DNA of 64,000 nt, taken from the NCBI GenBank assembly GCA_947493995.1, contig CANLTJ010000010.1:22538-86537 (forward strand). The letters are read 5' to 3'. Below the pieces are notes generated by a model that was not told where the DNA came from, did not search any database, and worked only from the letters and a program-made list of their open reading frames with translations. This document shows, piece after piece, positions 8,932-17,794 of this stretch (position 1 is the stretch's first letter; each line of letters begins with the position of its first letter). Source of the DNA: an uncultured Arachnia sp. GTDB taxonomy: Bacteria > Actinomycetota > Actinomycetes > Propionibacteriales > Propionibacteriaceae. The position numbers and the translations under genes were made by a program.

Positions 8932-9893
8932 CAGTTGGCGCCCGAGAAGTCCTTGCGCCGGGCGATGACCCAGCGTGCCGCCATGTTGACGGCGAGTGTG
9001 ATGACGAACAGCACCAAGCCGGTGGCTATCAGCTGGTTGACGCCCAGCTGATAGGCCTCTGGAAACGACAGGGCGATATTGGCGGCGATCGTATTCGGGT
9101 TGCTGGAGGTGAGGAGATGGATGTTGATGACCGAAGCCGGCGACAATACCATCGCCACCGCCATGGTCTCCCCCAGCGCGCGTCCGAGCCCCAGCATGCA
9201 CCCCGACACAATGCCCGGCATGCCGTAAGGGAACACCGCTTGGCGGATCATCTCCCAGCGTGTGGCCCCCAGGGCGAGGGCGGCTTCCTCATGGAGCTTA
9301 GGGGTCTGTCCAAACACCTCTCTGCAGATGGCTGTGATGATGGGCAGCACCATGACCGCCAGCACCAGAGCCGCGGTCAGTATGGTGCGCCCCGTTCCCG
9401 AGACGGGACCGGCGAAGAGCGGAATCCATCCCAAGTTCGCGTTCAGCCAGACGTATAACGGTCGCATCAGCGGGGCCAGCACGTTGATGCCCCACAGCCC
9501 GAATACCACGGATGGCACCGCGGCCAGCAGGTCAATGATGTAGCCGAAGAACTGTCGCACCCGTTTCGGTGCGTAGTGCGTGAGGAACAGGGCAATGCCG
9601 ACAGACACTGGCACCGCGAACACCATGGCCAGCGCGGCGGCCCACACCGTTCCGAAGGCGTAGGGGGCGACGTAGGACCAGAACTCGCCGAATGGTAGAT
9701 CGGCGGCATCAGCTGTCAGAGCAGGGATGGACATTCCAACAAGGAACGCCGCCACTGCGGCCAGCAAGGCCAGAATCGTGATTCCGGAGCCTGTCGAGAA
9801 TCCTTTGAAGAGAGTGTCCCCGAAGTGTTTGGCGCTACGGCGCAGCCCGCTGGCGGTACCTTCGCGTGTTTCCGCGTTAATCTCGGCGGTCAT
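8931..9893 (-). CDS. pstC: Phosphate ABC transporter permease PstC
   Basis: 320 residues from the ATG at 9893, which has AGGAG five bases upstream; longer in-frame starts lack such a site. About six membrane segments are visible, and the permease loop near KLHEEAALALGATRWEMI contacts PstB. It pairs with PstA in the phosphate channel. A strong 12-bp hairpin lies in the 120-bp gap between pstS and pstC. Confidence 0.95.
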   Translation of the reverse strand: MTAEINAETREGTASGLRRSAKHFGDTLFKGFSTGSGITILALLAAVAAFLVGMSIPALTADAADLPFGEFWSYVAPYAFGTVWAAALAMVFAVPVSVGIALFLTHYAPKRVRQFFGYIIDLLAAVPSVVFGLWGINVLAPLMRPLYVWLNANLGWIPLFAGPVSGTGRTILTAALVLAVMVLPIITAICREVFGQTPKLHEEAALALGATRWEMIRQAVFPYGMPGIVSGCMLGLGRALGETMAVAMVLSPASVINIHLLTSSNPNTIAANIALSFPEAYQLGVNQLIATGLVLFVITLAVNMAARWVIARRKDFSGAN

Positions 9894-9957
9894 GGTGCTC
9901 CTGGTCATGGGGCGAACCGGCCCTTTCCCCGGCGGGTGCCGACGGAGTGGCGCCGTC

Positions 9958-9990
9958 CGCGACCGTCCCAGTTTGCCCGGGACGGTCGCG
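9958..9990 (-). terminator. Strong pstS-pstC intergenic hairpin (partial terminator or mRNA stabiliser)
   Basis: Perfect 12-bp inverted repeat CGCGACCGTCCC (9958-9969) / GGGACGGTCGCG (9979-9990) with a 9-base loop, in the gap between pstS and pstC. No T-run follows, so it may act by attenuation or by protecting the pstS 3' end. Either would give more PstS than PstCAB, as expected for a binding-protein transporter. Confidence 0.75.
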
Positions 9991-10013
9991 GTCAACCAAA
10001 ACGTGTATCGAAA

Positions 10014-11108
10014 TCACGTGATCGAGTCGATGGCGGCCTGCACCTTCTCTCGCAGTGCGTCCGACAGCGGGGCCGAACCGGCGCCGTCCGCAGCCACTTG
10101 CTGGCCCTCCTCGGAGGCGATGTAGCTGAGATAGGTCCTCACCAGTTCCGCGTTGTCGCCATCCTGGTACTCGGTGCAGGCTAGGACGTAGGAGACGAGG
10201 ACGACGGGGTATCCCGCGGCTTCGTAGTCCAGCGCGAGGGCGAGGTCGTGTTCGTCTCGACCTTCCTCGACGGGCGAGGCCTCGACGGCGGTAGCGGCAG
10301 CTTCCTCCGAAGGTGGCTGGAAGGCGCCCTCGGCGCCGATCATCGCGGTGGAGGTATCACCGGCCTGGGAGGCGTCGGCGTAGCCGATGGTGCCAACTCC
10401 ACTGTTCACGGCGGAGATGACTCCTGATGTGCCCTTCGCTGCCTCCCCGCCCGAATAGGGCCAGGTGCCGTCGGGCTCGGCGTCCCACACGCTATCCGCA
10501 GCGCTGCCCAGGTAGGTGGTGAAGTTCTCCGTGGTGCCGGAGTCATCCGAGCGGTGCACGGCGGTGATCGTCATGTCGGGCAGGGTGGTGTCAGGGTTGA
10601 GTTCGGCGATCTGTGGGTCCGACCAGTTGGTGACGTCGCCCTTGAAGATTGCCGCCAGCAGGTCGGGTGTGAGATTGAGATTGTCGACCCCATCAATGTT
10701 GAACACCACGGCAATGGGGGAGATGTAGACGGGGAGATTAAGGGCTTTGGCTCCGTTGGCGCAGCTGTTGAAGGCACCGGCGACGTTCTCCTCGAGTGTG
10801 AAGGCCCGGTCGGAACCCGCGAAATCCGCGCCGCCGCCCATAAAGGCATCCCGCCCGGCGCCGGAACCCTCGGGGGCATAGAGGACAGTGACACCGGGAT
10901 TGGACGTCTGGAACTGGGCGATCCAGCTCTCCTGCGCCACGGCCATGGCCGAGGAGCCCATGCCATTAAGTGTGCCGCTGAGTACAGCGTTCTCGCCTGC
11001 GCCCGTTGAGGTACTGGTTTCGGAGCTCTCGGGCGCCTCGTTCGCGGCACAGGCCGTGAGGAGGAGTGCCGTCCCCAGTCCCAGGGCGGCGGTCAATCGC
11101 AACTTCAT
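10014..11108 (-). CDS. pstS: Phosphate-binding lipoprotein PstS
   Basis: 364 residues from the ATG at 11108 (upstream GAAGGGACC). A lipoprotein signal peptide ends at LLLTAC, with the Cys at residue ~20, followed by a Ser/Thr-rich linker. The mature part has PstS phosphate-binding features: GSSAMAVAQESW, the DFAGSDRAF segment and RSDDSGTTENFTTYL. It captures orthophosphate outside the membrane for PstCAB. A PHO-box direct repeat lies about 118-135 bases upstream of the start. Confidence 0.95.
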   Translation of the reverse strand: MKLRLTAALGLGTALLLTACAANEAPESSETSTSTGAGENAVLSGTLNGMGSSAMAVAQESWIAQFQTSNPGVTVLYAPEGSGAGRDAFMGGGADFAGSDRAFTLEENVAGAFNSCANGAKALNLPVYISPIAVVFNIDGVDNLNLTPDLLAAIFKGDVTNWSDPQIAELNPDTTLPDMTITAVHRSDDSGTTENFTTYLGSAADSVWDAEPDGTWPYSGGEAAKGTSGVISAVNSGVGTIGYADASQAGDTSTAMIGAEGAFQPPSEEAAATAVEASPVEEGRDEHDLALALDYEAAGYPVVLVSYVLACTEYQDGDNAELVRTYLSYIASEEGQQVAADGAGSAPLSDALREKVQAAIDSIT

Positions 11109-11225
11109 TGTGGTCCCTTCCAAGACTTGGCGAAGTTCTGGTGTGCGGGCCGGGATGAGGCCCCGCGTTGTGCTTCCCACATCCCAGAAACTACGGAGCC
11201 AAGGTGACGTGTTGGTGGGGCGCCG

Positions 11226-11243
11226 GGTGAACAGCGGGTGAAC
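11226..11243 (-). promoter_or_regulatory. PHO box (PhoP operator) upstream of pstS
   Basis: GGTGAAC occurs at 11226-11232 and again at 11237-11243. Read toward pstS, this is GTTCACC repeated with an exact 11-base period, the architecture of actinomycete PhoP-binding PHO boxes. It sits 118-135 bases before the pstS ATG and implies induction on phosphate starvation. phoP itself is not in the window. Confidence 0.85.
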
Positions 11244-11260
11244 AGGTCCGTGGGCGGCGC

Positions 11261-12136
11261 TCAGATGGTGGGTTTGAACACCTCGGAGCGGATCAGCTGC
11301 CCCCCAACATCGAAATTCAGAGCGACGGCTTCGGCGACCACCATGGGTTTGGGCTCCATCTCCAGACCCTCATACATGGCGGGGATCACGGGACGATGGC
11401 CGCAGATGGCGGTGGGACGGTCCAGATTGTCCTTCAGCTCGGTCATGAATCGTCCCACCCGCTTCGGGTGCTTGGTGCCCTCCTCCTCCGTCAGGATGTC
11501 CACCTTGCGGATGGACAGGCGCCGGGACTCGGCGAAGGGCTCCAACGTCTGCACGCATCGGGTCGATGACGAGCTGACCAACCGTTCGATGCAGAATGCG
11601 TCCAGCAGGTCCGTGAGTTTCTTTGCCTGTTTGCGGCCGCGTCCACCCAGCCGGCGACGCTGATCCGGTCCTGACCAGTCCTTGCGCTGCATCGCCTTGC
11701 CGTGGCGCACGAGCATCAGGACGTTCGTGGAGGGCAGGTCGATGGCGGCGGACACCACCTCTCGGTCAGCGTCGTAGGTGAGTCTGCCCAGTGCATCCTC
11801 GACGGTGAACCACTTGACCTTCTGCACCTCCTTGTCCGGCTTGCGGGGCCGCTGTTCCACCACACTCGCCCGCCAGTAGTGCGTGGCCTTCACCCCCTTG
11901 GAAACGGTGTACTTCTGTGTGGGGAGCCGGAGATCCAGGCAGGCCGTCACACCGGTCTCCTCACGGATTTCGCGGATGGCCGTTTCAGGGAGCAACTCGT
12001 CACTGAGTCCCTTGCCCTTGGGCAGTGACCAGTCGTCGTAGCTCTCTCGATGTATCAGCAGAACCTGTTGGCCCTTGTTGTGATGCGTGCGCAGCACCAC
12101 TCCGCCAGCGGCGACGACGGCAGGCTTCTTGCTCAT
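11261..12136 (-). CDS. NUDIX hydrolase fused to a histidine phosphatase (MutT1-like)
   Basis: 291 residues in two domains. Residues ~5-130 hold a complete Nudix box: Gly, then Glu six residues later, then REIREETGV, matching G-x5-E-x7-REUxEExGU. Residues ~138-290 are a histidine phosphatase with VRHGKA at ~142-147 and a second catalytic His in ICGHRP. This order is that of mycobacterial MutT1, which hydrolyses 8-oxo-(d)GTP and diadenosine polyphosphates. Its ATG overlaps the ppk stop (ATGA), so it is co-translated with polyphosphate kinase. Confidence 0.88.
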   Translation of the reverse strand: MSKKPAVVAAGGVVLRTHHNKGQQVLLIHRESYDDWSLPKGKGLSDELLPETAIREIREETGVTACLDLRLPTQKYTVSKGVKATHYWRASVVEQRPRKPDKEVQKVKWFTVEDALGRLTYDADREVVSAAIDLPSTNVLMLVRHGKAMQRKDWSGPDQRRRLGGRGRKQAKKLTDLLDAFCIERLVSSSSTRCVQTLEPFAESRRLSIRKVDILTEEEGTKHPKRVGRFMTELKDNLDRPTAICGHRPVIPAMYEGLEMEPKPMVVAEAVALNFDVGGQLIRSEVFKPTI

Positions 12137-14244
12137 CGGTTGCGACGCTGTCTGGACTGGCGGATGAGATCCTCCTGCAGATCAGTGAGTGGGTTGCCGT
12201 CCTCGTCGGTGGTGTGGGCGGTCCAGGTGTCATCGACCAGTTCCCAGTGGACGACATCCGGCGCGAACGCAAGATCAAACAACTCCTCGATCTGTTGAAC
12301 ATGAGTGGGGTTCCCGAGCGACACAATGGCTTCGACACGGCGGTCAAGGTTGCGGTGCATCATGTCCGCGGAGCCGATTCCGACTATCGGCGTCCCGGCA
12401 CCGGCGAACCAGAACAGACGGGAGTGCTCAAGGAATCGTCCCAGTATGGAGCGGACGCGGATGTTGTCGCTCAGCCCGGGGACGCCGGGCCGGATGGTGC
12501 AGATGCCGCGCACCCAGACGTCGACGGGCACCCCGGCCTGGGAGGCCCGGTAGAGCGCATCGATCAGGGCCTCGTCCACCGCGGAATTCACCTTGATGCG
12601 AATACCGGCGGGCAGCCCGGCGCGGTGGTTCTCCACCTCACGTGAGATGAGCTCCAGCAGACCCGATCTGATGCCGTGGGGGGCCACCAGCAGGCGCCGG
12701 TAGTTCGTCTCATGCGTCATGCCCGAGAGGTGGTTGAACAGCCTGGCGACGTCGTCGGTGATGATGGGATTGCTGGTCAACAACCCCATGTCCTCGTACA
12801 GGCGGGCCGTCTTGGGGTTGTAGTTGCCGGTGCCGATGTGGGCGTAGCGTCGCAGGCTGCCGTCGCTCTCCTTCCGGACAACCAGCGCCAGCTTGCAGTG
12901 CGTCTTGAGTCCCACCATCCCGTAGACGACGTGCACGCCGGCCTTCTCCAGCACCCGGGCGAAACCGATGTTGGCCTGCTCATCGAAGCGGGCCTTGATC
13001 TCCACCACCGCCAGCACCTGCTTGCCCGTGGCGGCGGCTTCAATCAGGGCGTCGATAATGGGGGAGTCTCCGGATGTCCGGTAGAGGGTCTGCTTGATGG
13101 CCAGCACGTCGGGATCTGTGGCGGCCTGTTCGATGAAGCGCTGCACCGAGGTGGCGAAGGAGTCATAGGGGTGCTGGACCAAGACGTCGCGCTTCTTCAG
13201 TGCCTTGAACATGTCTGCCGGCCGGGCGCTCTCAACCTCCGCGAGATCGGGGTGGGTGATGGGCAGGAAGTTGGGGTACTTGAGATCCTCGCGGGGGATG
13301 TCCTCCAGCGCGAAGAGTCCGGAGAGATCCAGCGGGGAGGGGAGGCGGAACACCTCGGCGTCGGAGACGTCGAGTTCAGTGATGATGCGCGAGATCATGG
13401 CGTCGTCCGTGTCGTCCTCCACCTCGAGGCGCACCGGAGGCCTGCCGATCCTGCGTCGCAGCAGCTCCTTCTCCAGCGCGAAGAGAAGGTTCTCGGCGTC
13501 GTCCTCCTCCACCTCGATGTCCTCGTTGCGCGTAACGCGGAACGTGGTGTGACTGATCACCTCCATGCCGGTGAAGAGTTGACCCAGATGCCGGGCTATG
13601 ACTTCTTCCAGCGGAAGGAATCGTCCCTCGGCGAGTTTGACGAAACGGGCCAGCACCGGGGGTACTTTCACGCGGGCGAACTGTCGCCCTCCCGTGGCGG
13701 GGTTGCGGAGGATCACAGCGAGGTTGATCGAGAGGCCGGAGATGTACGGGAAGGGGTGTGACGGGTCCACCGCCAGCGGGGTCAGGACCGGGAAGACCCG
13801 TTCCGCGAACAGGGTGCGCATCTCATCCTTCTCCGCGGCGGTCAATTCCGCCCAGCGAAGAATCTCGATGCCTTCCTCGCGCAGGGAGGGCCGGACATCC
13901 TCCTGGAAGACCCGTGACTGCTCGGTCACCAGTTCGGCCGTGCGCTGCAGGATGGAGTCATGCACCTCGCCGGGCATCTGGCCGGTGACGCTCGGGACGG
14001 CGACGCCAGCGGCGATGCGTCGTTTCAGGCCGGCGACGCGCACCATGAAGAACTCGTCGAGGTTGTTGGAGAATATGGCCAGAAACTTTGCGCGTTCGAT
14101 CAAGGGGATGCGGGTGGAGTCCCGCGCCAGATCGAGCACGCGTTTGTTGAACTCCAGCCACTGCATCTCGCGGTCCGAATACCGGTCTGCGGGAAGGGGC
14201 TCCTCCAGCTGCTCGTGGTCCTGCTCGATGTGCTCCACGGCCAT
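12133..14244 (-). CDS. ppk: Polyphosphate kinase 1
   Basis: 703 residues from the ATG at 14244, which has GAGGG five bases upstream. The N-terminal domain begins [14 protein letters not shown]. The catalytic histidines occur in the [10 protein letters not shown] and [13 protein letters not shown] segments of the phospholipase-D-like C-terminal domains. PPK1 reversibly polymerises the gamma-phosphate of ATP into inorganic polyphosphate through a phospho-histidine. It lies in the operon glnR-mshD-ppk-mutT1 immediately upstream of the pst genes, so phosphate storage and import are encoded together. Confidence 0.96.
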   Translation of the reverse strand: MAVEHIEQDHEQLEEPLPADRYSDREMQWLEFNKRVLDLARDSTRIPLIERAKFLAIFSNNLDEFFMVRVAGLKRRIAAGVAVPSVTGQMPGEVHDSILQRTAELVTEQSRVFQEDVRPSLREEGIEILRWAELTAAEKDEMRTLFAERVFPVLTPLAVDPSHPFPYISGLSINLAVILRNPATGGRQFARVKVPPVLARFVKLAEGRFLPLEEVIARHLGQLFTGMEVISHTTFRVTRNEDIEVEEDDAENLLFALEKELLRRRIGRPPVRLEVEDDTDDAMISRIITELDVSDAEVFRLPSPLDLSGLFALEDIPREDLKYPNFLPITHPDLAEVESARPADMFKALKKRDVLVQHPYDSFATSVQRFIEQAATDPDVLAIKQTLYRTSGDSPIIDALIEAAATGKQVLAVVEIKARFDEQANIGFARVLEKAGVHVVYGMVGLKTHCKLALVVRKESDGSLRRYAHIGTGNYNPKTARLYEDMGLLTSNPIITDDVARLFNHLSGMTHETNYRRLLVAPHGIRSGLLELISREVENHRAGLPAGIRIKVNSAVDEALIDALYRASQAGVPVDVWVRGICTIRPGVPGLSDNIRVRSILGRFLEHSRLFWFAGAGTPIVGIGSADMMHRNLDRRVEAIVSLGNPTHVQQIEELFDLAFAPDVVHWELVDDTWTAHTTDEDGNPLTDLQEDLIRQSRQRRNR

Positions 14245-14252
14245 GAGATCCC

Positions 14253-15107
14253 TCAACTTCGATAGCTGGTGTCGGTGGTGATGGTCTCAAAGCTAGCGGA
14301 TCGATACATCTCGACGACGCGTTCCTCGCTGGCCTCGACGAACAGGATGACCTCGGTGCAGCCGATCCGCGACAGGTGCGCCAATCCTGCCTCCAGGAGG
14401 GCGCGGCCCAGGCCGTGACCGGAATGTCGCGGATGGACGGCCAACACATAGACCTCGCCGACGCGTTCGTCGTGACGTTTGGTCCAGTGGAACCCGGCGA
14501 TCTCCTCGCGGTCCTGGCCAGGCGTTGCCAGAAGCAGCCCGTCGGAGGAGAACCACGGCTGCTTCGTCAGGTCGAGAAACTCCTCGACGGTGAGTTTGCC
14601 CTGCTCGGGGTGGTGGCTGAACGCGGCGGCGTTGGTGGCGACGACACCTTCGGCATCCTTTGGTTCGAACGTGCGGATGGCCCAGCCGTCGGGAACTGTG
14701 GGTGTGGCCTCGTCGCCCAGCGGGCGGGACATTTTGAGCAGTTCGCGCTCGGGTCTGAACCCGAGGTTCGCCGCCAGAGCCTGCGCTCCCGGCGACGTGC
14801 CGAACGCCCACACCGATTTCCGTGGGCTCCGCTCAAGGGCGGCCTTCAGAAGGGCCGTGCCATGCCCTCGTCGACGGTGGTTCGGGTGGACGGCCAGCGA
14901 GATCGTGTCGTCCCTGTCATCAAGCACCGCGACGCCGACGATCCGGTCGCCCTCCGTGGCCAGCAGGAAACGTCCGGGACGGTGACCGTCGATGACGAGA
15001 TGGCCGGACTCATTGATGGGACTGACGCCGTCGGTGTTCGTGACGTCCGTCAGCAGTTCACGGATGTGGGGACGCGCGTCGCTGGTGAGGGCTTCGAGCT
15101 CAATCAT
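14253..15107 (-). CDS. mshD: Mycothiol synthase MshD
   Basis: 284 residues with two tandem GNAT domains. The first acetyl-CoA motif is [18 protein letters not shown], and the second is [18 protein letters not shown]. This double-GNAT arrangement, the length, and the position next to glnR match mycobacterial mshD. It acetylates the cysteine amine of Cys-GlcN-Ins in the last step of mycothiol synthesis. The ATG at 15107 overlaps the glnR stop (ATGA). Only 8 bases separate its stop from ppk. Confidence 0.92.
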   Translation of the reverse strand: MIELEALTSDARPHIRELLTDVTNTDGVSPINESGHLVIDGHRPGRFLLATEGDRIVGVAVLDDRDDTISLAVHPNHRRRGHGTALLKAALERSPRKSVWAFGTSPGAQALAANLGFRPERELLKMSRPLGDEATPTVPDGWAIRTFEPKDAEGVVATNAAAFSHHPEQGKLTVEEFLDLTKQPWFSSDGLLLATPGQDREEIAGFHWTKRHDERVGEVYVLAVHPRHSGHGLGRALLEAGLAHLSRIGCTEVILFVEASEERVVEMYRSASFETITTDTSYRS

Positions 15108-15757
15108 TGGTTGTCCTTCCGGGCCTGGGTGAATCTGTAGCCGACGTTGCGGACCGTTGCGACGTACCAGTCGAACTGGCCCAGCTTGGCGCGGAGACGT
15201 CGGACGTGGACATCCACCGTACGAGTGCCGCCGTAGTAGTCGTAGCCCCATACCTGGCTGAGTAGCACTTCTCGGGTGAGTACCCTGCCCGGGTTGGACA
15301 TGAGATAGCGCAACAACTCGAACTCGGTGTAGGTGAGGTCGAGCGGCTCCCCCGAGAGTGTTGCAATGTAGGCGGCCTCGTCCACCCGGATGGGGCCCAG
15401 CGCAAGGACCTGGGCATCGCCGGCGGCCCGCAGCAGCAGCCGGATGCGAGCGTCGAACTCGGCCGGTTCGCTGGTCTCGGAGACGAAATCGGTGAATCCC
15501 CACTCTCGGCTGACCAGTGACACCCCAGCCGGTGGGACCAGCAGCAGGATGGCGACGTCTGCCCGGGCGCCCCGCAGCGTGGTGGTGACGCTGCGGGCCC
15601 AGGCCAGATCGTCGCGGCCGTCGACGACGGTGACGTCGACGGTGTCCAGACGCGCGAGAGCATCAGCCGAGGTGGCCACCGCTGACGTTGAGTGACTGAG
15701 GAGGGACAGTGCTCCCGGAATCGTGGCGCCGGGGGAGACGAAGAGCACTGCCGCCAT
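15104..15757 (-). CDS. glnR: GlnR-type response regulator (OmpR family, atypical receiver)
   Basis: 217 residues from the ATG at 15757, with a strong GGAGGAG site. The N-terminal receiver-like domain is divergent (VTVVDGRDDLAWARS; then REWGFTDFVSE and EFDARIRLLL), as in mycobacterial GlnR. The C-terminal winged helix is clear (LTYTEFELLRYLMSNPGRVLTREVLL split by the usual loop, then VDVHVRRLRAKLG and VGYRF). GlnR controls nitrogen-assimilation genes without a paired sensor kinase. Family and synteny agree: in Mycobacterium the order is glnR, mshD, then a pst gene. Confidence 0.87.
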   Translation of the reverse strand: MAAVLFVSPGATIPGALSLLSHSTSAVATSADALARLDTVDVTVVDGRDDLAWARSVTTTLRGARADVAILLLVPPAGVSLVSREWGFTDFVSETSEPAEFDARIRLLLRAAGDAQVLALGPIRVDEAAYIATLSGEPLDLTYTEFELLRYLMSNPGRVLTREVLLSQVWGYDYYGGTRTVDVHVRRLRAKLGQFDWYVATVRNVGYRFTQARKDNQ

Positions 15758-15864
15758 GCTGCACTCCTCCTGTCGCCGTAAGAATCGCCTCGTCCAATCG
15801 TAAGGGGTGCGGCATTCCCGGACTGCCGGGCATATCGTCGGAACCCCGCTGTGGGGGTGTTGGG

Positions 15865-15870
15865 TACAGT
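15865..15870 (+). promoter_or_regulatory. Putative -10 box for a leaderless transcript
   Basis: TACAGT ends 7 bases before the ATG at 15878 and no Shine-Dalgarno is visible. That is the expected spacing if transcription starts at the A of the ATG. The gene is divergent from glnR, separated by 120 bases. Confidence 0.5.
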
Positions 15871-15877
15871 TGCGGAC

Positions 15878-16675
15878 ATGGCCAAGCGACTTCCGGACGA
15901 GCTTTTCCGGAACTCTGGCAACGACAAATCCGACGAGGGCGGGGGCGGCTCCGGAGCTGATCATCCGCTCCGTGGCTCCACGCGGTATTCCCGTAGAGGT
16001 CGGGATTCCAGGGAATTCGGGCCTGCCATGGTGGTGGCGGGCGTCCTCGGGGCGCTGCTCGTCGGGTTTGGTGTGGGTGAACTTGTCCCGATTCAGAGGG
16101 ACGTCGAGACCGTGCCCATGGCGACGCTTGAGCCGGCGATGACGCGTGGCTCGGCGTCGGCGACGCCGTCACCGGAGACCACGCTGGCGCCCTGGAGCGG
16201 TCCGGTGCGGACAATCCCCGCCCTGGACGCCACAGGCGGATGCTTGAACGCCATGGGAGATGCGGCGGACCCGCCTGCGAATCTCGTCGACGAGGATGCG
16301 TCCTCGCAGTGGCGCTGCCCCGGTCCGGGCGTGGGTGAAACAGTCTCGTTCGTGCTGCCGGAGGGCGAGGAAGTGGTGGGTGTACGGCTCATCAATGGCA
16401 ACACCACGAGCTACGACCGCTACCTGGAGGAACGCCGGATACTCAGCATCAAGTGGGAATTCAGCGACAACTCGTGGGTGGTCCAGCCTCTCGCTGCCAA
16501 CGACCGCACACCTCAGGAATTCCGGTTCCCGCCCACCACCGTCAGCGGTCCAGTCACCATGACCGTCCTCGACGCGACGGTGCCCGGCGATTCCTCGGGA
16601 GAGGATGGTGACGGCGCCGTGGGGCGCAATGACGCTGTCTCGATCAGCTCGCTGCAGTTCCTCGGGGTCGCCTGA
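15878..16675 (+). CDS. Single-pass membrane protein with NADase-type glycan-binding (discoidin-like) domain
   Basis: 265 residues. The cytoplasmic N-terminus (~45 residues) is Gly/Ser/Arg-rich. One membrane segment lies near residues 50-72, then a Thr/Ser/Pro linker, then an extracytoplasmic domain. That domain has NLVDEDASSQWRCPGPGVGE followed by ERRILSIKWEF and a final SSLQFLGVA strand. This pattern resembles the discoidin-like, NADase-type glycan-binding domains found in actinobacterial surface proteins. Binding target unknown. It appears monocistronic and possibly leaderless. Confidence 0.7.
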   Translation: MAKRLPDELFRNSGNDKSDEGGGGSGADHPLRGSTRYSRRGRDSREFGPAMVVAGVLGALLVGFGVGELVPIQRDVETVPMATLEPAMTRGSASATPSPETTLAPWSGPVRTIPALDATGGCLNAMGDAADPPANLVDEDASSQWRCPGPGVGETVSFVLPEGEEVVGVRLINGNTTSYDRYLEERRILSIKWEFSDNSWVVQPLAANDRTPQEFRFPPTTVSGPVTMTVLDATVPGDSSGEDGDGAVGRNDAVSISSLQFLGVA

Positions 16676-16709
16676 GCCCGGATCAAGGATTCGGTCAGCA
16701 GGTGGCTGA

Positions 16710-17147
16710 TCAGTCCCAGTTCTCGGTGTCAATGAGGATGGTCACCGGACCATCATTGACGGACGTCACCTGCATGTCTGCGCCGAATCGTCCACGAAAC
16801 ACCTCCGCGCCGAGCGCCTCAAGCTCTTCACAGAATCGCTCCATGAGCGGCTCGGACACCGACGCCGGGGCGGCGGCGCTCCATGATGGGCGTCGGCCCT
16901 TGCGCGTGGCGGCGTGAAGCGTGAACTGGCTGATGACCATCAGGGGAGCACCGACGTCGCTGGCTGAGCGCTCGCAGTCGAGGATGCGTAGGCTCCAGAT
17001 CTTGGCGGCCACCGCCCGGAGTTGTTCATGTGAATCGGCGTGAGCGATGCCCGCCAGGACGAGCAGACCGGGGCGGGGGAGCGCGGCCAGTGTTTCGCCG
17101 TCGACGGCGACGCTCGCTGCAGTGACCCGGGTGATGACAACGCGCAT
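16710..17147 (-). CDS. dtd: D-aminoacyl-tRNA deacylase
   Basis: 145 residues, the usual DTD length. Both active-site signatures are present: SQFTLHAATRKGRRPSW near residues 76-92 and the cross-subunit NDGPVT near 132-137. The homodimeric enzyme removes D-amino acids (and glycine from tRNA-Ala) mischarged onto tRNAs. The ATG at 17147 (MRVVITRV) is the family start. It converges with the glycan-binding protein gene. Confidence 0.95.
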   Translation of the reverse strand: MRVVITRVTAASVAVDGETLAALPRPGLLVLAGIAHADSHEQLRAVAAKIWSLRILDCERSASDVGAPLMVISQFTLHAATRKGRRPSWSAAAPASVSEPLMERFCEELEALGAEVFRGRFGADMQVTSVNDGPVTILIDTENWD

Positions 17148-17292
17148 GAACAAGGTGTCTATGCCATCGGCACGCTCGGGGGCAAGTGAGGCGGCTCGCT
17201 AGACTCGGGAAACGACGTCGAGCGCTGCCCACTCCGGGTGTTCTCGGATTCTGGTGCAGTCTTCAACGAGCTTCAAAGAGAAAGTGGTGCAC

Positions 17293-17793
17293 ATGCAGAT
17301 CGACATCGAGGTGCCGGAAGGCCTCAATCCCGAGCTGACGGCCCTGGGCTGGCTCGTGGGTCGCTGGGAAGGGACCGGCAACGGAACCGACCACGAGGGC
17401 AAGGATTTCAGCTTCGAGCAGCGCATCGAGTTCAACCACAACGGTGACGCCTACCTCTACTACGTCTCGCAGACCTTCCTCATCGAGGATGACAAACCGG
17501 GACGGGCGCTGGGCATGGAGACTGGTTTCTGGCGCCCCAAGCCGGACGCGTCGCTGGAGGTGGTGCTCACCCATTCCGATGGCTGGACCGAGGTGCTCGT
17601 CGGCAAGATCCAGGTCACGCGGATCGATCTCCAGACCGACGCCGTCGTCCGCGCCGAGGGAGCGAAGGTGACGCACGCCTCCGGGTCCAGGCTGTACGGG
17701 AAGGTGGAGAACGATCTGATGTATGCCCTGGACCGTTCCACACAGGAGCATGAGCTGCGTCCGCACATGTGGGCGCGTCTGAAGAGGGTCTGA
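17293..17793 (+). CDS. Nitrobindin-like heme-binding beta-barrel (FABP family, peroxynitrite isomerase)
   Basis: 166 residues from the ATG at 17293. The lipocalin-like nitrobindin motif GRWEGTG lies near residues 21-27 after LGWLVG, and conserved YYVSQTF and FWRPKPD strands follow. The C-terminal HMWARLKRV probably carries the proximal heme-ligand histidine. Characterised relatives are ferric-heme beta-barrels that isomerise peroxynitrite to nitrate. It is followed after one base by ygfZ, so the two are likely co-transcribed. Confidence 0.87.
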   Translation: MQIDIEVPEGLNPELTALGWLVGRWEGTGNGTDHEGKDFSFEQRIEFNHNGDAYLYYVSQTFLIEDDKPGRALGMETGFWRPKPDASLEVVLTHSDGWTEVLVGKIQVTRIDLQTDAVVRAEGAKVTHASGSRLYGKVENDLMYALDRSTQEHELRPHMWARLKRV

Positions 17794-17794
17794 G

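Noticed and set aside
12676..13761. Long antisense frame inside ppk
   Set aside because: Composition and lack of motifs mark it as a shadow of ppk, which is complete on the other strand.
15104..15964. Longer N-terminus for GlnR
   Set aside because: The extra 69 residues lack homology, and a strong GGAGGAG site precedes the internal ATG at 15757.
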